Below are positions 10,256 through 23,296 of a stretch of DNA of 64,000 nucleotides, in pieces. Numbering within the stretch: the stretch's first letter is position 1; the number at the start of each line of letters is the position of its first letter. Made by a program: the position numbers and the translations under genes. The DNA lies in contig NZ_LR026978.1 of assembly GCF_900604315.1 (NCBI RefSeq), forward strand, positions 1,963,615 to 2,027,614. The letters run 5' to 3'. The notes beneath the pieces are model-generated. The model was not told where the DNA came from and searched no databases. It was given only the letters and a program-made list of their open reading frames with translations. Origin of the DNA: [Erwinia] mediterraneensis. GTDB lineage: Bacteria > Pseudomonadota > Gammaproteobacteria > Enterobacterales > Enterobacteriaceae.

Positions 10256-10560
10256 TGAGCGAACCCTTACGCTGGCAGTTGCAGGAGAACAGGCTGCATC
10301 TGAGTGGGATGTTAGATCGCGACACGCTGCAGCCGTTGTGGGAGCAGCGGGAAAGCGTGATGGCGCAGGCCGATATCATTGATGTTTCGGCGCTGGATCG
10401 TGTCGACTCTGCTGGCCTTGCGCTGCTGGTGCATCTGCTTGAAATGGCCCGCAGGCAGGGCAAAGCGCCCTGTTTCAGCGGCATTACCGATAAACTGCTT
10501 TCGCTGATTACGCTTTACAATCTGCAGCAGATCATTGTTTCTGCAGATAAAAACGCGTAA
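10255..10560 (+). CDS. mlaB: STAS-domain protein MlaB
   Basis: Cytoplasmic STAS-domain subunit that binds MlaF and is needed for assembly and activity of MlaFEDB. The 101-residue protein (97 in E. coli) contains the STAS loop DVSALDRVDSAGLALLVHLL, with Ser52 in the conserved DSAG position. It overlaps mlaC by one base and is the last gene of mlaFEDCB. A hairpin terminator follows at 10578. Confidence 0.95.
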   Translation: MSEPLRWQLQENRLHLSGMLDRDTLQPLWEQRESVMAQADIIDVSALDRVDSAGLALLVHLLEMARRQGKAPCFSGITDKLLSLITLYNLQQIIVSADKNA

Positions 10561-10577
10561 AAGCCTGGCGGTTTCCC

Positions 10578-10605
10578 AAAGCCCCTGTTTCCCGCAGGGG
10601 CTTTT
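10578..10605 (+). terminator. Rho-independent terminator after mlaB
   Basis: AAGCCCCTG and its complement CAGGGGCTT enclose a short TTTCCCG loop and are followed by a T run. It lies 18 bp after the mlaB stop and should end the mlaFEDCB transcript before ibaG. Confidence 0.85.
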
Positions 10606-10675
10606 GCATGTTTAAGAGTCATGCGCTTTCCACTAATATGTCTGCCTGATTATTATCAAGTGAAGCAAAGAGCGA

Positions 10676-10930
10676 ATGGAAAACAGTGAAATTCAGGCTG
10701 TGCTGATGCAGGCACTGCCATTAGAAGAAGTCCATGTCAGCGGCGATGGCAGCCATTTTCAGGTGATTGCCGTGGGCGAAATGTTTGGCGAACTGAGCCG
10801 GGTAAAAAAACAGCAGGCGGTGTACGCCCCCCTGATGGAGTTTATTGCGGATAACCGTATTCATGCCGTCTCCATCAAAACTTATACGCCCGCTGAGTGG
10901 GCTCGAGACCGTAAACTTAACGGTTTCTAA
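10676..10930 (+). CDS. ibaG: BolA-family protein IbaG
   Basis: Small BolA-like protein that in E. coli pairs with monothiol glutaredoxin Grx4 in iron-sulfur handling and affects acid tolerance. It has 84 residues, near identical to E. coli IbaG in the stretch [17 protein letters not shown]. The conserved His in SHFQV and the C-terminal region are intact. It is 70 bp upstream of murA on the same strand. Confidence 0.94.
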   Translation: MENSEIQAVLMQALPLEEVHVSGDGSHFQVIAVGEMFGELSRVKKQQAVYAPLMEFIADNRIHAVSIKTYTPAEWARDRKLNGF

Positions 10931-10984
10931 GCTGTCGGCGTGGCGCGCTCGTCTGAGGCGGGCAACTGCATTTTTGATTGTTAA

Positions 10985-12259
<1,275 letters not shown>

Positions 12260-12282
12260 CGGTTTGTCGCTCGCCTCGTAAG

Positions 12283-12313
12283 AAAAAATGGCCGGATTTT
12301 CCGGCCATTTTTT
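12283..12313 (+). terminator. Rho-independent terminator after murA
   Basis: AAAAAATGGCCGG pairs with CCGGCCATTTTTT across a four-base ATTT loop. Because it has A and T runs on both sides it could act in both directions, ending murA and protecting against read-through from the opposite strand. Confidence 0.9.
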
Positions 12314-12375
12314 ATGTCGCCAGCCAACCTGGCGGGCAGCTGCGGGATCGACACAACGAACGCAGCCTTCACGTT

Positions 12376-12672
12376 TTAAGGCGTGCCGGGTTTTCCAGCC
12401 CCGCGGTTACGCACGGATCGGATCAATTTTTTGCGATCCAGCAGGCGTTTCGTTACCGGATCGTAATAGCGGCTGGGCCAGATCTCTGAGGGATGGATAT
12501 TGATCGCTTCCGCAATGATCCACTCTCCTTTAGGCCATGGGCGTGACAGCGCATTCGCCAGCGTGGATGAACTGAGCCCCGCCTGACGAGAGACGGCTGC
12601 CAGCGAGGTGCCTTTTTTACGTAATGCGGCAATGATATCCGCCGGATGCCAGTCCTCTTTTCCTGCATACAT
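12376..12672 (-). CDS. sfsB: Ner-like DNA-binding regulator SfsB
   Basis: Small helix-turn-helix protein related to phage Mu Ner and E. coli SfsB (Nlp), which influences maltose gene expression; its true role is poorly known. The ATG at 12672 gives 98 residues and has GGGAGG 9 bases upstream. The ATG at 12693 is less well placed. The core WHPADIIAALRKKGTS and GLSSSTLANALSRPWPKGE motifs are the HTH region. It lies between murA and ispB as in E. coli. Confidence 0.93.
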   Translation of the reverse strand: MYAGKEDWHPADIIAALRKKGTSLAAVSRQAGLSSSTLANALSRPWPKGEWIIAEAINIHPSEIWPSRYYDPVTKRLLDRKKLIRSVRNRGAGKPGTP

Positions 12673-12903
12673 AGCAGATTTCCTCCCTGTCATTATTAAT
12701 CCCTGGTGGTACTGTACGCCAGTTTTTGACTTAAACTGGAAACTACAGGATTTTTATAGCAAAACATTTCCATAAGTTTCCAGTAAAATTTGTGATCAGC
12801 TGCAGAAGTGAGCATAGCTCCGCAAAAGTTTTGCAACTGATGTAAGCGGGAAAAAGAGGAAGGGAAACAGAACGCGGGAGCACATCCTGTGCTCCGTGGA
12901 GGG

Positions 12904-13875
12904 TTAAAATTCGCGCTGTACCGACATGTGCGCCAGTGACTCCAGCGCGCTACGCCAGGGGGTTTCCGGCAGCGCTTTCAGCGCGGCAATGGCTTTATCC
13001 GCCTCCTCTTCAGCCCGTTTGCGCGTCCATTCCAGCGAGCCGCTCTGCTGCATTGCGGCCAGTACCGGCTCCAGCAGGTGACGGCCATTACCGTCGACAA
13101 TCGCCTGACGGATCATTGCCGTTTGCTCCGGTGATCCATGACGCATAGCGTGCAGTAGCGGCAGGGTAGGTTTGCCTTCGCTCAGATCGTCGCCGACGTT
13201 TTTACCCAGCGTTTTGCCGTCGGCGCTGTAATCGAGCAGATCGTCAATCAGCTGAAACGCGGTGCCCAGATAGCGGCCATAGTCCTGTAACGCCTTCTCC
13301 TGCGCCTCTGTCGCGTCGGCGAGGATGGCAGAGGCCTGCGAGGCGGCTTCAAACAGACGCGCGGTCTTGCTGTAAATGACGCGCATGTAGCTCTCTTCCG
13401 TGATGTCAGGATCGTTGCAGTTCATCAGCTGCAGCACTTCACCTTCAGCGATCACATTCACTGCTTCCGACATCAGGGCGAGAATACGCAGCGATCCCAT
13501 GCTGGTCATCATCTGGAAAGCACGCGTATAAATAAAATCGCCGACCAGTACGCTGGCAGCATTGCCAAAGGCGGCGTTCGCCGTGGCTTTGCCGCGACGC
13601 ATATCAGATTCATCCACAACATCGTCATGTAACAGGGTCGCCGTGTGGATAAATTCGATCAGCGCCGCATTCGTGACATGCAGGTTGCCCTCATAACCCA
13701 GCGCCCGTGCAGAGAGGACGGCGATCATCGGGCGTATGCGCTTGCCGCCGCCGCTGATGATGTAATATCCCAACTGGTTGATGAGCGAAACATCTGAATT
13801 CAGCTGGTCAAGGATGGTCTGGTTGACGGCCGCCATATCCTGCGCGGTTAATTCATTTATCTGTTCTAAGTTCAT
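12904..13875 (-). CDS. ispB: Octaprenyl diphosphate synthase
   Basis: Builds the all-trans octaprenyl side chain of ubiquinone and menaquinone from FPP and IPP. The 323-residue length equals E. coli IspB. Both aspartate-rich motifs are present: LLHDDVVDESD (about residues 80-91) and QLIDDLLDYSAD (about 208-219). It is transcribed away from rplU. The intergenic region upstream holds divergent promoters. Product chain length cannot be proven from sequence but follows from family identity. Confidence 0.96.
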   Translation of the reverse strand: MNLEQINELTAQDMAAVNQTILDQLNSDVSLINQLGYYIISGGGKRIRPMIAVLSARALGYEGNLHVTNAALIEFIHTATLLHDDVVDESDMRRGKATANAAFGNAASVLVGDFIYTRAFQMMTSMGSLRILALMSEAVNVIAEGEVLQLMNCNDPDITEESYMRVIYSKTARLFEAASQASAILADATEAQEKALQDYGRYLGTAFQLIDDLLDYSADGKTLGKNVGDDLSEGKPTLPLLHAMRHGSPEQTAMIRQAIVDGNGRHLLEPVLAAMQQSGSLEWTRKRAEEEADKAIAALKALPETPWRSALESLAHMSVQREF

Positions 13876-14030
13876 TCGTCTGTTCAGCTATGACTCGTTT
13901 TCGGCCAGGGTGATGGGTTTTACCCAGCGTGAGTTCAGGTTATCTGATACTGATTGTACTTGAAAAATCGGGTTGAGGAACGTTTGCGTTCAGCCTGTGT
14001 TTTTTTTCTGCAAGAGAGTGCAAAGTGCTC

Positions 14031-14443
<413 letters not shown>

Positions 14444-14458
14444 GAGGAGATCTGACAA

Positions 14459-14716
14459 ATGGCACATAAAAAGGCTGGTGGCTCGACTCGTAACGGTCGT
14501 GACTCCAATGCAAAACGTCTGGGTGTAAAACGTTTCGGTGGCGAAGCCGTTCTGGCTGGTAGCATCATCGTTCGTCAGCGTGGCACTAAATTCCACGCCG
14601 GTACCAACGTAGGTTGTGGTCGTGACCACACCCTGTTTGCTACCACCGACGGCAAAGTAAAATTCGAAATCAAAGGTCCGAACAACCGTAAATATGTCAG
14701 CATCGTTGCTGAGTAA
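14459..14716 (+). CDS. rpmA: 50S ribosomal protein L27
   Basis: Large-subunit protein whose N-terminal tail reaches the peptidyl-transferase centre. It has 85 residues as in E. coli, and starts [16 protein letters not shown], the classic unprocessed N-terminus. It is preceded by AGAGGAG. It is co-transcribed with rplU. Confidence 0.98.
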   Translation: MAHKKAGGSTRNGRDSNAKRLGVKRFGGEAVLAGSIIVRQRGTKFHAGTNVGCGRDHTLFATTDGKVKFEIKGPNNRKYVSIVAE

Positions 14717-14764
14717 GGTTGTCGTGACCCGGGCTCTTTGATCAGAGCCTGAGAAACGAATCGA

Positions 14765-14791
14765 AGCCCCGCAAAGCTGCGGGGCTTTTTA
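14765..14791 (+). terminator. Rho-independent terminator after rpmA
   Basis: AGCCCCGCA and TGCGGGGCT form the stem and are followed by TTTTT. It separates rplU-rpmA from obgE. E. coli has yhbE between these genes, but here the 254-bp gap contains only this hairpin and the obgE leader. Confidence 0.88.
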
Positions 14792-14958
14792 CTTTCTGCT
14801 GCCAAAGGTCGGGAAAAAGGGTTTTGCGTAGCAGATTGCTGTACACTTAATGTACATCTGGCCCTCGGCCAGTCCTGTTTTATCCGCCGCCGGTCAGCGC
14901 AGAAGACCCTGGCGGACCCGTCCGCCAGCGCAGAGTGCAAGTGCGGACGTTAGTGTGA

Positions 14959-16143
<1,185 letters not shown>

Positions 16144-16150
16144 TCAGACA

Positions 16151-16181
16151 AAAAAGGCGGCAGCGATGCCGCCTTTTTTAT
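16151..16181 (+). terminator. Bidirectional terminator between obgE and entH
   Basis: AAAAAAGGCGGCA pairs with TGCCGCCTTTTTT around GCGA. The A and T flanks allow it to end obgE and, on the other strand, the entCEBAH transcript. Confidence 0.88.
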
Positions 16182-16186
16182 TGCGC

Positions 16187-16606
16187 TTAGCCCATCACTG
16201 CCACGGTCAGACGGGCGCTGCAGCACAGCTGATCGCGCGCGTTGCGGATCTCGATCTGCCATGTCTGGTTGCGTGCGCCCAGGTGCAAAGGCCGACAGAT
16301 TCCACGTACTTCGCCGCTGGAGACAGCGCGATGGTGGCTGGCGTTGACTTCAATGCCGACCACGCTTTTGCCCTCTTCGACGCAGAGATAACCGGCAATT
16401 GAGCCCATTGACTCCGCCAGCACCACTGACGCGCCGCCATGCAACAGACCAAAAGGCTGCCGGGTGCGGGCATCAACCGGCATGGTTGCTTCCAGGCTCT
16501 CCGCATTGATGGCGGTGAAGTAAATGCCCAGATGGGCCACTAACGAGTTCTCCCCCAGCGCATTCAGCTGCTCCAGGGTCAGGGTACGTTTCCAGATGGC
16601 GCTCAT
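16187..16606 (-). CDS. entH: Enterobactin proofreading thioesterase EntH
   Basis: Hot-dog-fold thioesterase that removes wrongly loaded acyl groups from the EntB carrier domain during enterobactin synthesis. It has 139 residues (137 in E. coli). The motif [20 protein letters not shown] carries the conserved catalytic region of the PaaI-like family (His in LLHGGAS and Glu in LAES). It is 3 bp downstream of entA and last in the leftward operon. Confidence 0.95.
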   Translation of the reverse strand: MSAIWKRTLTLEQLNALGENSLVAHLGIYFTAINAESLEATMPVDARTRQPFGLLHGGASVVLAESMGSIAGYLCVEEGKSVVGIEVNASHHRAVSSGEVRGICRPLHLGARNQTWQIEIRNARDQLCCSARLTVAVMG

Positions 16607-16609
16607 CGG

Positions 16610-17371
16610 TCAGGCCCCCAGCGTCGCGCCGCCGTCGACCACGATATCCTGCATCACGATGTGGCTGGCCAGATCCGAGGCGAGGAACAGCACGGTGGCG
16701 GCGATCTCCTGCGGTTGAGCGATCTTCCGCAGCGGGATACCCAGCTTGTACTGCTCGGGAAAGCCGTTAATCATCGCCTGCTCGGCGTCGGGCGTATGCC
16801 AGAGGCTGCGCTGCATTTCGGTATCAGTGGAACCTGGCGAGACGATATTGCAGCGTACGCCATAAGGGGCCATTTCCAGCCCCACGGTCAGGCACAGGCT
16901 ACGCAGCGCCGCTTTGGATGCGCCATAGGCGGACATGCCGATACGCGGCGCGTGGGCGGCGTTTGAGGCGATAGTCACGATCGCTCCGGCGCGCTGCTGG
17001 CGGAACACCGGTAGCGTCTGCTGAAACAGATTAAAAGCGCCGCCCGCATTGACCGCGAGGCAAGCTTGCCACTCTTCAGGAGGCAGTTCGTCGGTGGCAC
17101 CGATGCGCAGAATCCCGGCACCGTTGACCAGCACATCCAGACGCGGCTGCTCAGCCAGCAGGCGCTGACACAGGGTTTTGACCTGGTGCGCATCTGCAAC
17201 ATCCAGCGTATGGCAGATGAAGGGGTAACCCTGATTGTCGTGGAAACGCAGATCAAATCCGATCACTTGCGCGCCCGCCTGATGAAAGGCCAGCGCGGTG
17301 TGGTAGCCGATGCCCTGCGCTGCGCCGGTCACCCAGACGATTTTACCGTGGAAGTCCTGGTACTGGCTCAT
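16610..17371 (-). CDS. entA: 2,3-dihydro-2,3-dihydroxybenzoate dehydrogenase
   Basis: NAD-dependent oxidation of 2,3-dihydro-DHB to 2,3-dihydroxybenzoate (DHB), the last step of DHB synthesis. This is a short-chain dehydrogenase with TGAAQGIG (nucleotide binding, about residues 13-20), NGAG, and the YGASK catalytic Tyr-x3-Lys. The chosen ATG at 17371 gives 253 residues (E. coli 248) and overlaps the entB stop as ATGA. The open frame to 17401 would add 10 residues inside entB. It is part of entCEBAH. Confidence 0.96.
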   Translation of the reverse strand: MSQYQDFHGKIVWVTGAAQGIGYHTALAFHQAGAQVIGFDLRFHDNQGYPFICHTLDVADAHQVKTLCQRLLAEQPRLDVLVNGAGILRIGATDELPPEEWQACLAVNAGGAFNLFQQTLPVFRQQRAGAIVTIASNAAHAPRIGMSAYGASKAALRSLCLTVGLEMAPYGVRCNIVSPGSTDTEMQRSLWHTPDAEQAMINGFPEQYKLGIPLRKIAQPQEIAATVLFLASDLASHIVMQDIVVDGGATLGA

Positions 17372-18222
17372 TTCTGCAGCTCCCGTGACAGCAGCGCCCA
17401 CCAGCCATCAATACTGGGATTTTTCGCCAGGCTGACAAAGTCGATATCGTTATGCACCTGACGCCAGCGCGCCGCCAGCGCCATCATGCGCACTGAATCG
17501 AGGCCGTAGTCGATCAGGTTCTCATCATCTTCCGGGACGTCGTCATCTTCCAGCAGCGGCAGGATCAACCCCCGCAGCTCATCTTTGCTCAGCGGCAGCG
17601 GCATCAGATCGGCGGTCATCACCACTTTGCCGCTCCGGCCTGCAGTGTAGGTCAGGGCCATCATATGCTCGTCGCGGCTGAAATCCGCCAGCGCGTCCGC
17701 CACCATAAAGGGCTTGATGTTGCGCATAAAAGCGTCCGTGGCCGTGGTCAGGCAGCCGATATGGGCATAGACTCCGGTGATGATCAACTGATCGCGGCCC
17801 ATCTCCTGCAGAATCGACTCCAGCGGCGAGCGGTGAAAAGCACTGTAGCGCCATTTGGTCAGCACCTGATCATCGTCATCAGGCGTCAGCGCCCCGATAA
17901 TCTTCTGCTGCTCCGGGTGTTTGTTCAGGCCCGGTCCCCACATATCATTCAGCAGGGCGCGATCTTCATCGCTCTGCTGATTCGGCTGGGCGGTATAGAA
18001 CACCGGAATGCCCTGCGCCTTACAGTAGCGACGCAGACGGACGATATTCTCCACCACCTGTTGCACCAGCGGGCTCTCTTCGCCCCAGAAATTCAGGAAA
18101 TAGGCCTGCATGTCATGAATCAGCAGCGCAGCACGCGCCGGCTCGAAAGCCCATTTGACTTTATTGGCGGGCAGCTCGCTGGCGGTCGGTAACGAATATG
18201 AGGTCAGTTTTGGAATAGCCAT
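17368..18222 (-). CDS. entB: Isochorismatase / aryl carrier protein EntB
   Basis: Bifunctional protein. The N-terminal isochorismatase domain (about 1-205) releases pyruvate from isochorismate. The C-terminal aryl carrier domain (about 210-284) carries DHB on phosphopantetheine attached to Ser in GLDSVRMM. The start at 18222, with AGGAG upstream, gives 284 residues (285 in E. coli). It overlaps entA by 4 nt and starts 18 bp after entE stops. The carrier needs a PPTase such as EntD, which is not in this window. Confidence 0.97.
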   Translation of the reverse strand: MAIPKLTSYSLPTASELPANKVKWAFEPARAALLIHDMQAYFLNFWGEESPLVQQVVENIVRLRRYCKAQGIPVFYTAQPNQQSDEDRALLNDMWGPGLNKHPEQQKIIGALTPDDDDQVLTKWRYSAFHRSPLESILQEMGRDQLIITGVYAHIGCLTTATDAFMRNIKPFMVADALADFSRDEHMMALTYTAGRSGKVVMTADLMPLPLSKDELRGLILPLLEDDDVPEDDENLIDYGLDSVRMMALAARWRQVHNDIDFVSLAKNPSIDGWWALLSRELQK

Positions 18223-18239
18223 AATTTCTCCTGAACAGG

Positions 18240-19856
18240 TCATGCTTGCGCCTGTTGCTCGGCAAGCTGTTGGCGCAGACGTTTCTTATCTACCTTGCCG
18301 ACCGGAGTCAGCGGCAGGGCATCTACGCAGGTGATACGGTCGGGCAGCTTGAACTCGGCCACGCCCAGTTCACGCAAATGACGGCGCAGCGCCACCGCTT
18401 TAATCGGCTGGCGCGCCACAATAAAGGCGCAACTCTTTTCGCCCATCAGATCGTCTGACATGGAGACCAGCGCCGCATGGATCACATCCGGATGACGTTG
18501 CAGCAGGTTTTCTACCTCTTCCGCCGCAATTTTTTCACCGCCACGGTTAATCTGATCCTTCTCGCGTCCCTGTACTTTGATATAGCCTTCCGGCGTCATT
18601 TCGATCAGATCGCCGGAACAGTAAAAGCCGTTGGCGTCAAAGCAGGTGGCATTGTGCTCCGGGCTCTTGTAGTAACCCCGGAATGTATAGGGGCCGCGCG
18701 TCATCAGACGCCCCGTCTCTCCGGGCGGCAGCGGATTGCCGTTTTCATCTGCCACCCAGACTTCGTCATCCTCTGAGATCGGGCGGCCCTGAGTGGTCAG
18801 AATGATGGTCTGATCGTCATCGAGGCGGGTATAATTTACCAGGCCTTCCGCCATGCCGAAAACCTGCTGCAGCTGGCAGCCAATCTCAGCGGGAATACGC
18901 GCCGCCAGGCTTTCACCCAGTTTCGCGCCGCCAACCTGCAACAGTTTCAGCGAGGCGAGTTGTTGGTTGCTACCCCATTCGCTGATGGCCTGCAGCCATA
19001 AGCTGACGGCCGGGGGCACCAGTGCGGTATCGGTAATCTGATGCTTTTCAATCAGCGGGAAACAGAGCGTGGCGCTGGGATCGGCGGCCAGTACCACCTG
19101 GCCAGCGGCCCAGAACACTCCGAGCGCGCCGGGCGAACTCATCGGAAAATTATGGGCGGCGGGCAGGGCGATCAGATAACGGGTGCGGGCCGTGACGCCG
19201 CAAATCTCTACGCTGGCGCGAATACTGTAATAGTAATCGTTGTGAGTACGCGGGATCAGCTTGGGCGTGCCGGTACTGCCGCCGGAAAGCTGAAAGAAGG
19301 CGACCTCATCGCCTGCGGACGGCGTAGCGCTGAAGTCCGTTACCCTTTCCTGCAGCAGCGCTTCCAGACTGTTTTCGTGCTGTAACGCGTTACGCAACAG
19401 CACATGGCGCAGCGACGGATGCGCAGCGCAGAGCGCGTCAGTAAAAGCCTCATCCCGGAACAGGGCGTGTTCACGGTCGGCGATCAGCAGGGCCGGTTCA
19501 ATCTGTGTGGCATAGGCGTTCAGTTCTGTACGCTGATGACTGAAGAGCGCGTTGACCGGCGCGACACCGATTTTCAGCAGGGCGAAAAAGGTCAGATAAA
19601 ACTCGGCGACGTTCCCTAACTGCACCAGCGCGGTGTCGCCTGCCTGCAGGCCACGTCGCTGCAGGGCGGCGGCGAGATTGTCGCTCAGAGTGGCCAGCTG
19701 ACGATAAGTAAACTGACGATCGCCATCAATCACGGCGATGTTATCGTTCTCTTTTTGCTGATCGAGGATGTCGGTCAGCGGCAGATCCAGCCAGTAACCT
19801 TTTTCACGATAGCGCGCGGCCAGATCGTCGGGCCAGCGGTAATAGGGTATCGTCAT
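18240..19856 (-). CDS. entE: 2,3-dihydroxybenzoate-AMP ligase EntE
   Basis: Adenylates DHB and transfers it to the EntB carrier domain. It is an ANL-superfamily adenylating enzyme of 538 residues (536 in E. coli). The P-loop-like A3 motif [20 protein letters not shown] and the C-terminal catalytic Lys in [10 protein letters not shown] (near residue 520) are both present. The start at 19856 gives the family N-terminus [16 protein letters not shown]. The upstream open frame to 19967 runs into entC and is discarded. Confidence 0.97.
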   Translation of the reverse strand: MTIPYYRWPDDLAARYREKGYWLDLPLTDILDQQKENDNIAVIDGDRQFTYRQLATLSDNLAAALQRRGLQAGDTALVQLGNVAEFYLTFFALLKIGVAPVNALFSHQRTELNAYATQIEPALLIADREHALFRDEAFTDALCAAHPSLRHVLLRNALQHENSLEALLQERVTDFSATPSAGDEVAFFQLSGGSTGTPKLIPRTHNDYYYSIRASVEICGVTARTRYLIALPAAHNFPMSSPGALGVFWAAGQVVLAADPSATLCFPLIEKHQITDTALVPPAVSLWLQAISEWGSNQQLASLKLLQVGGAKLGESLAARIPAEIGCQLQQVFGMAEGLVNYTRLDDDQTIILTTQGRPISEDDEVWVADENGNPLPPGETGRLMTRGPYTFRGYYKSPEHNATCFDANGFYCSGDLIEMTPEGYIKVQGREKDQINRGGEKIAAEEVENLLQRHPDVIHAALVSMSDDLMGEKSCAFIVARQPIKAVALRRHLRELGVAEFKLPDRITCVDALPLTPVGKVDKKRLRQQLAEQQAQA

Positions 19857-19866
19857 GATGTTTCCT

Positions 19867-21045
19867 TTATTGCAGTCCAAAGGCACGTAACAGAGTGTCA
19901 AGCTTGACACCGGTTTCACGCCATTCTGATTCAGGTTGCGAATCGGCCACGATGCCAGCCCCGGCAAATAAGCGTACCCGGGTTTCCTGAATCGTGCCGC
20001 AGCGAATGGTCACGACCCATTCGCCGTTCCCCTCTTCATCGCACCAGCCCACGATGCCGCCAAACAGCCCACGTTCAAAAGGTTCCAGCTGCTCAATCAG
20101 CTGCTGCGCCTGCTGATGAGGGAAGCCGCTCAGGGCCGGGGTCGGATGCAGCAGGCACGCCAGCGACAGGGCATTTTCCGCCGCGTCCCGGACTTCGCCC
20201 TCAATATGCGTAGCAAGATGCCATAAGGTGGCGGTAGTCAGCAGCGAAGGTTCATCCGGCACGGAAAGCTGGCGACTGCGCGGCTGTAACACGCTGCGCA
20301 TCGCATCGGTCACCAGGCGATGTTCGTGGCGATCTTTTGCTGAATGCAGCAGGGTTTCGCCCGCCGCCCGGTCGCGCGCGCACTCTGCCTCACGACGCGC
20401 AGAGCCGGCCAGCGGACAGGAGCTGAATTGCGCTCCCTGTTTACGCAGCAGCAATTCCGGGCTGGCACCCAGCAGGGTGCCCCCCTGCGGCAGCGGCAGA
20501 TGAAAGTGATAGCTGTTGGGATTCTGTATCATGATGCGCTGCATCAGCGCGGCGCTTTCCACCGGCTCTGCTGTGATAATATCCAGTAGTCGTGACAGCA
20601 CGACTTTATCCAGGTCACCACGCTGCGTGGCCGCCACCGCCTGTGCCACCATCCCGGTAAAGCTGTCATGTTCCGGCAGGGCGCTACGCTGGATAACAGC
20701 GGGCAGGTCAGAACAAGTGTCCGGCAGTGCGGCCAGCAGATCGGCGCATCGGAAAAAACGGTGGGATTGCGGTATAAACAGCGCCGCAGGCTGGCTGACA
20801 TCAAAAGGGATCGCCCCGGCAACAATCGGATGGGCGATGCCATCGCGCTTTGCGGCGGCAAACTGCTGCTGTAGCTGCTGTTGAAATGTGCCATTCAGCC
20901 GTTCACCATCCGTTACCGGTGTGGTTAATGCGGCGTAGCAGCCCTGCGTTGACAGCCCACGCCAGGGGGAGGTAAACACAAAACCGCGACAAAGCGCGGA
21001 GAAATCCTGCAGCGATCCATTTTCAAACGTCACGGTTTCCACCAT
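19867..21045 (-). CDS. entC: Isochorismate synthase EntC
   Basis: Converts chorismate to isochorismate, the entry to enterobactin. The 392-residue length matches E. coli (391). The chorismate-binding core is present, including [18 protein letters not shown] and the C-terminal RLFAGAGIV region. It is first gene of entCEBAH and is read away from fepB. A Fur-box-like sequence lies 28 bp upstream, indicating iron repression. Confidence 0.96.
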   Translation of the reverse strand: MVETVTFENGSLQDFSALCRGFVFTSPWRGLSTQGCYAALTTPVTDGERLNGTFQQQLQQQFAAAKRDGIAHPIVAGAIPFDVSQPAALFIPQSHRFFRCADLLAALPDTCSDLPAVIQRSALPEHDSFTGMVAQAVAATQRGDLDKVVLSRLLDIITAEPVESAALMQRIMIQNPNSYHFHLPLPQGGTLLGASPELLLRKQGAQFSSCPLAGSARREAECARDRAAGETLLHSAKDRHEHRLVTDAMRSVLQPRSRQLSVPDEPSLLTTATLWHLATHIEGEVRDAAENALSLACLLHPTPALSGFPHQQAQQLIEQLEPFERGLFGGIVGWCDEEGNGEWVVTIRCGTIQETRVRLFAGAGIVADSQPESEWRETGVKLDTLLRAFGLQ

Positions 21046-21072
21046 AATCCCACCTTAAATGATAAGAGAACT

Positions 21073-21091
21073 AATAATGATTATCATTTGT
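21073..21091. promoter_or_regulatory. Fur-box-like operator between entC and fepB
   Basis: The 19 bases centred on ATAATGATTATCATT match the classic Fur consensus at 14 of 19 positions by hand alignment. The site lies between the divergent entC and fepB starts, so Fur-Fe(II) could repress both. Confidence 0.75.
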
Positions 21092-21220
21092 ATTGTGGTG
21101 CTGTAACCTACGTCGATTCAGATCAAGTGTCAATAAATTCGCGGTGTTTTCCCTGTGTAAGCCAGCAAAACCAGCAGAATCTGTTAGGAACAAAATACAG
21201 AAATAACAGGTAGGGAATTT

Positions 21221-22189
21221 ATGATTAAACAGAGCAATATCGGCGCGATCGGCGCTATTTTTCTGCTTTTGTCTGCCATTTGCTTTCCGGCACAAGCCGC
21301 GGGCAGCTGGCCGCGTCAGGTGCAGGGAGCCAACGGAACCCTGACGCTGGAACGGGTGCCAGAACGTATCGTTTCCACCAGCGTGACCCTTACCGGCTCG
21401 CTGCTGGCGATTGATGCGCCGGTGGTGGCCAGCGGCGCGACGGCGCCAAACGGCCGTGTCGCCAATGCGCAGGGCTTCTTTCGACAGTGGGGCGATGTGG
21501 CGCAGCAGCGCGGCGTTAAGCGTCTGTATATTGGCGAACCGAACGCCGAAGCGGTGGCGGCGGAAGCGCCCGATCTGATTATCGTCAGCGCTACCGGCAA
21601 TGATTCTGCGTTGAAGCTGGTAGATCAGCTCTCCACCATCGCGCCGACGCTGGTAGTGAACTATGACGATAAAAGCTGGCAGCAACTGGTCACGCTACTG
21701 GGACAGGTCACCGGTCACGAAGCGCAGGCTGCGGCGCGCATTCAGGATTTTGCAGCGCGTGCGGCGGAATTAAAGCAGAAACTGACCCTGCCGCCGCAGC
21801 CGGTTTCGGCGATGGTGTGGAATGGCGACGGTCGGGCGGTGAATCTCTGGACCGGGGAATCGGCGCAGGGAAAACTACTGCAGCAGCTCGGCTTTACGCT
21901 CGCGATCCCGCCTGCCTCGCTGCAACAGGGCCACAGCATGGGTCAGCGTAAAGATATTATTCAGCTGTCCGGGGAAAATCTGGCCAGCGGACTGAACGGC
22001 AACAGTTATCTGCTGTTTGCCGCCGAAGAGAAAACGGCCCGGTCGGTGCTGAACAATCCGTTCCTGGCGCAAACGGCGGCGGTACAGCAAAAGCAGGTGT
22101 ATGCGCTGGGCGCAGATACCTTCCGCCTCGATTATTACAGCGCCAGCAATCTGTTAACGCGTCTGGCGCAATTGTTTGTGAAATCATAA
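21221..22189 (+). CDS. fepB: Ferric enterobactin periplasmic binding protein FepB
   Basis: Carries ferric enterobactin from FepA/TonB to the FepDGC permease. It has 322 residues (318 in E. coli). The signal peptide spans about residues 1-26, ending FPAQA-AGSW, with no lipobox cysteine, so it is soluble. It belongs to the class III, helical-backbone binding proteins (TroA-like). It is read opposite to entC. A 117-bp gap with its own Fur-like site separates it from fepD. Confidence 0.95.
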   Translation: MIKQSNIGAIGAIFLLLSAICFPAQAAGSWPRQVQGANGTLTLERVPERIVSTSVTLTGSLLAIDAPVVASGATAPNGRVANAQGFFRQWGDVAQQRGVKRLYIGEPNAEAVAAEAPDLIIVSATGNDSALKLVDQLSTIAPTLVVNYDDKSWQQLVTLLGQVTGHEAQAAARIQDFAARAAELKQKLTLPPQPVSAMVWNGDGRAVNLWTGESAQGKLLQQLGFTLAIPPASLQQGHSMGQRKDIIQLSGENLASGLNGNSYLLFAAEEKTARSVLNNPFLAQTAAVQQKQVYALGADTFRLDYYSASNLLTRLAQLFVKS

Positions 22190-22237
22190 AGATCGGTCTG
22201 GCAACTCATGATAACATAAACCAATACGAGTAATTAT

Positions 22238-22256
22238 GATAACAAGTCGCATTATC
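22238..22256. promoter_or_regulatory. Fur-box-like sequence upstream of fepD
   Basis: GATAA-N7-CATTATC has intact outer half-sites and 12 of 19 matches to the Fur consensus by hand alignment, with a diverged centre. It suggests a separate iron-regulated promoter for fepDGC. Confidence 0.5.
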
Positions 22257-22306
22257 AATTGCTTTGTCCGCTTGCAACGTCGTCGATCAGTGAAGGTTTA
22301 AACGCT

Positions 22307-23296
22307 ATGCGCCAGATTCGCGCACTGGCAGGTTCAGGGATTCTGCTGTTGCTTCTTATCGCTCTCAGCCTGATGCTGGGAGCGAAATCGATCGCCCTTT
22401 CTGATGTGCTCAACGCCTTTTCTTCGTCCTGCAGTAGCGCTGACTGCGTTATTGTGCACGAAGCGCGCCTGCCGCGCACACTGGCGGGGCTGCTGGCCGG
22501 TGCGGCGCTCGGCCTGGCCGGTGCCCTGATGCAAACGCTGACGCGCAATCCGCTGGCGGATCCCGGTATCCTGGGCATTAATGCCGGAGCGGGATTTGCC
22601 GTGGTGCTGGGCATTGCACTGTTTGATGCTGATACCCCTGCTGACTGGCTCGGCTTCGCCTTTAGCGGCGCATTGCTGGCGTCGTTACTGGTGGCGTTAA
22701 CCGGCGCGCTGGGTGGCGGGCGCGTCAATCCGGTGCGTCTGACGCTGGCGGGCGTGGCGCTGGCCGCAGTGCTGGAGGGGCTCACCTCCGGTCTGTCACT
22801 GCTAAACCCTGAGATTTACGATCATCTGCGCTTCTGGCACAGCGGCTCGCTCGATATTCGCAGCTTGCCGGTGCTGCGTACGGTCACGCCGGCGGTTTTA
22901 CTGGGCAGCCTGCTGGCGCTGGCGCTGGCCCGCTCCCTTAACAGCCTGAGCATGGGCGGTGATTTAGCCACCGCGCTGGGGACACGCGTGGTACGTACGC
23001 AACTGGTGGGCCTGCTGGCGATCGCGCTGCTGTGCGGTGCGGCCACGGCCGCCGTCGGTCCCATCGCTTTTCTGGGGCTGATGGCGCCGCATCTGGCGCG
23101 CTGGCTGATGGGAAATGATCATCGCTGGCTGCTGGCCGGAACCCTGCTGCTGACGCCCTGTCTGCTGCTGACGGCGGACATTGTGGGGCGTTTGCTGGTC
23201 GCCGGTGAGCTACGCGTCTCCATAGTCACCGCCTTTCTTGGCGCGCCGGTGCTGATCCTGCTGGTACGACGTGAAACGGGAAGGCGTCGCGCATGA
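22307..23296 (+). CDS. fepD: Ferric enterobactin permease subunit FepD
   Basis: FecCD-family inner-membrane permease with about nine to ten membrane segments. Conserved features include ARLPRTLAGLLAGAALGLAG and NPLADPGILGINAGAGF. I selected ATG 22307 (329 residues; E. coli 334); the frame is open to 22259, so the exact start is uncertain by up to 16 residues. It overlaps fepG by 4 nt (ATGA). Confidence 0.93.
   Translation: MRQIRALAGSGILLLLLIALSLMLGAKSIALSDVLNAFSSSCSSADCVIVHEARLPRTLAGLLAGAALGLAGALMQTLTRNPLADPGILGINAGAGFAVVLGIALFDADTPADWLGFAFSGALLASLLVALTGALGGGRVNPVRLTLAGVALAAVLEGLTSGLSLLNPEIYDHLRFWHSGSLDIRSLPVLRTVTPAVLLGSLLALALARSLNSLSMGGDLATALGTRVVRTQLVGLLAIALLCGAATAAVGPIAFLGLMAPHLARWLMGNDHRWLLAGTLLLTPCLLLTADIVGRLLVAGELRVSIVTAFLGAPVLILLVRRETGRRRA

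Noticed and set aside
14824-14852. Promoter for obgE (TTGCGT, 17 bp, TTAATG)
   Set aside because: The -35 and spacing are fair but the -10 is a poor match, so I did not list it as a feature.
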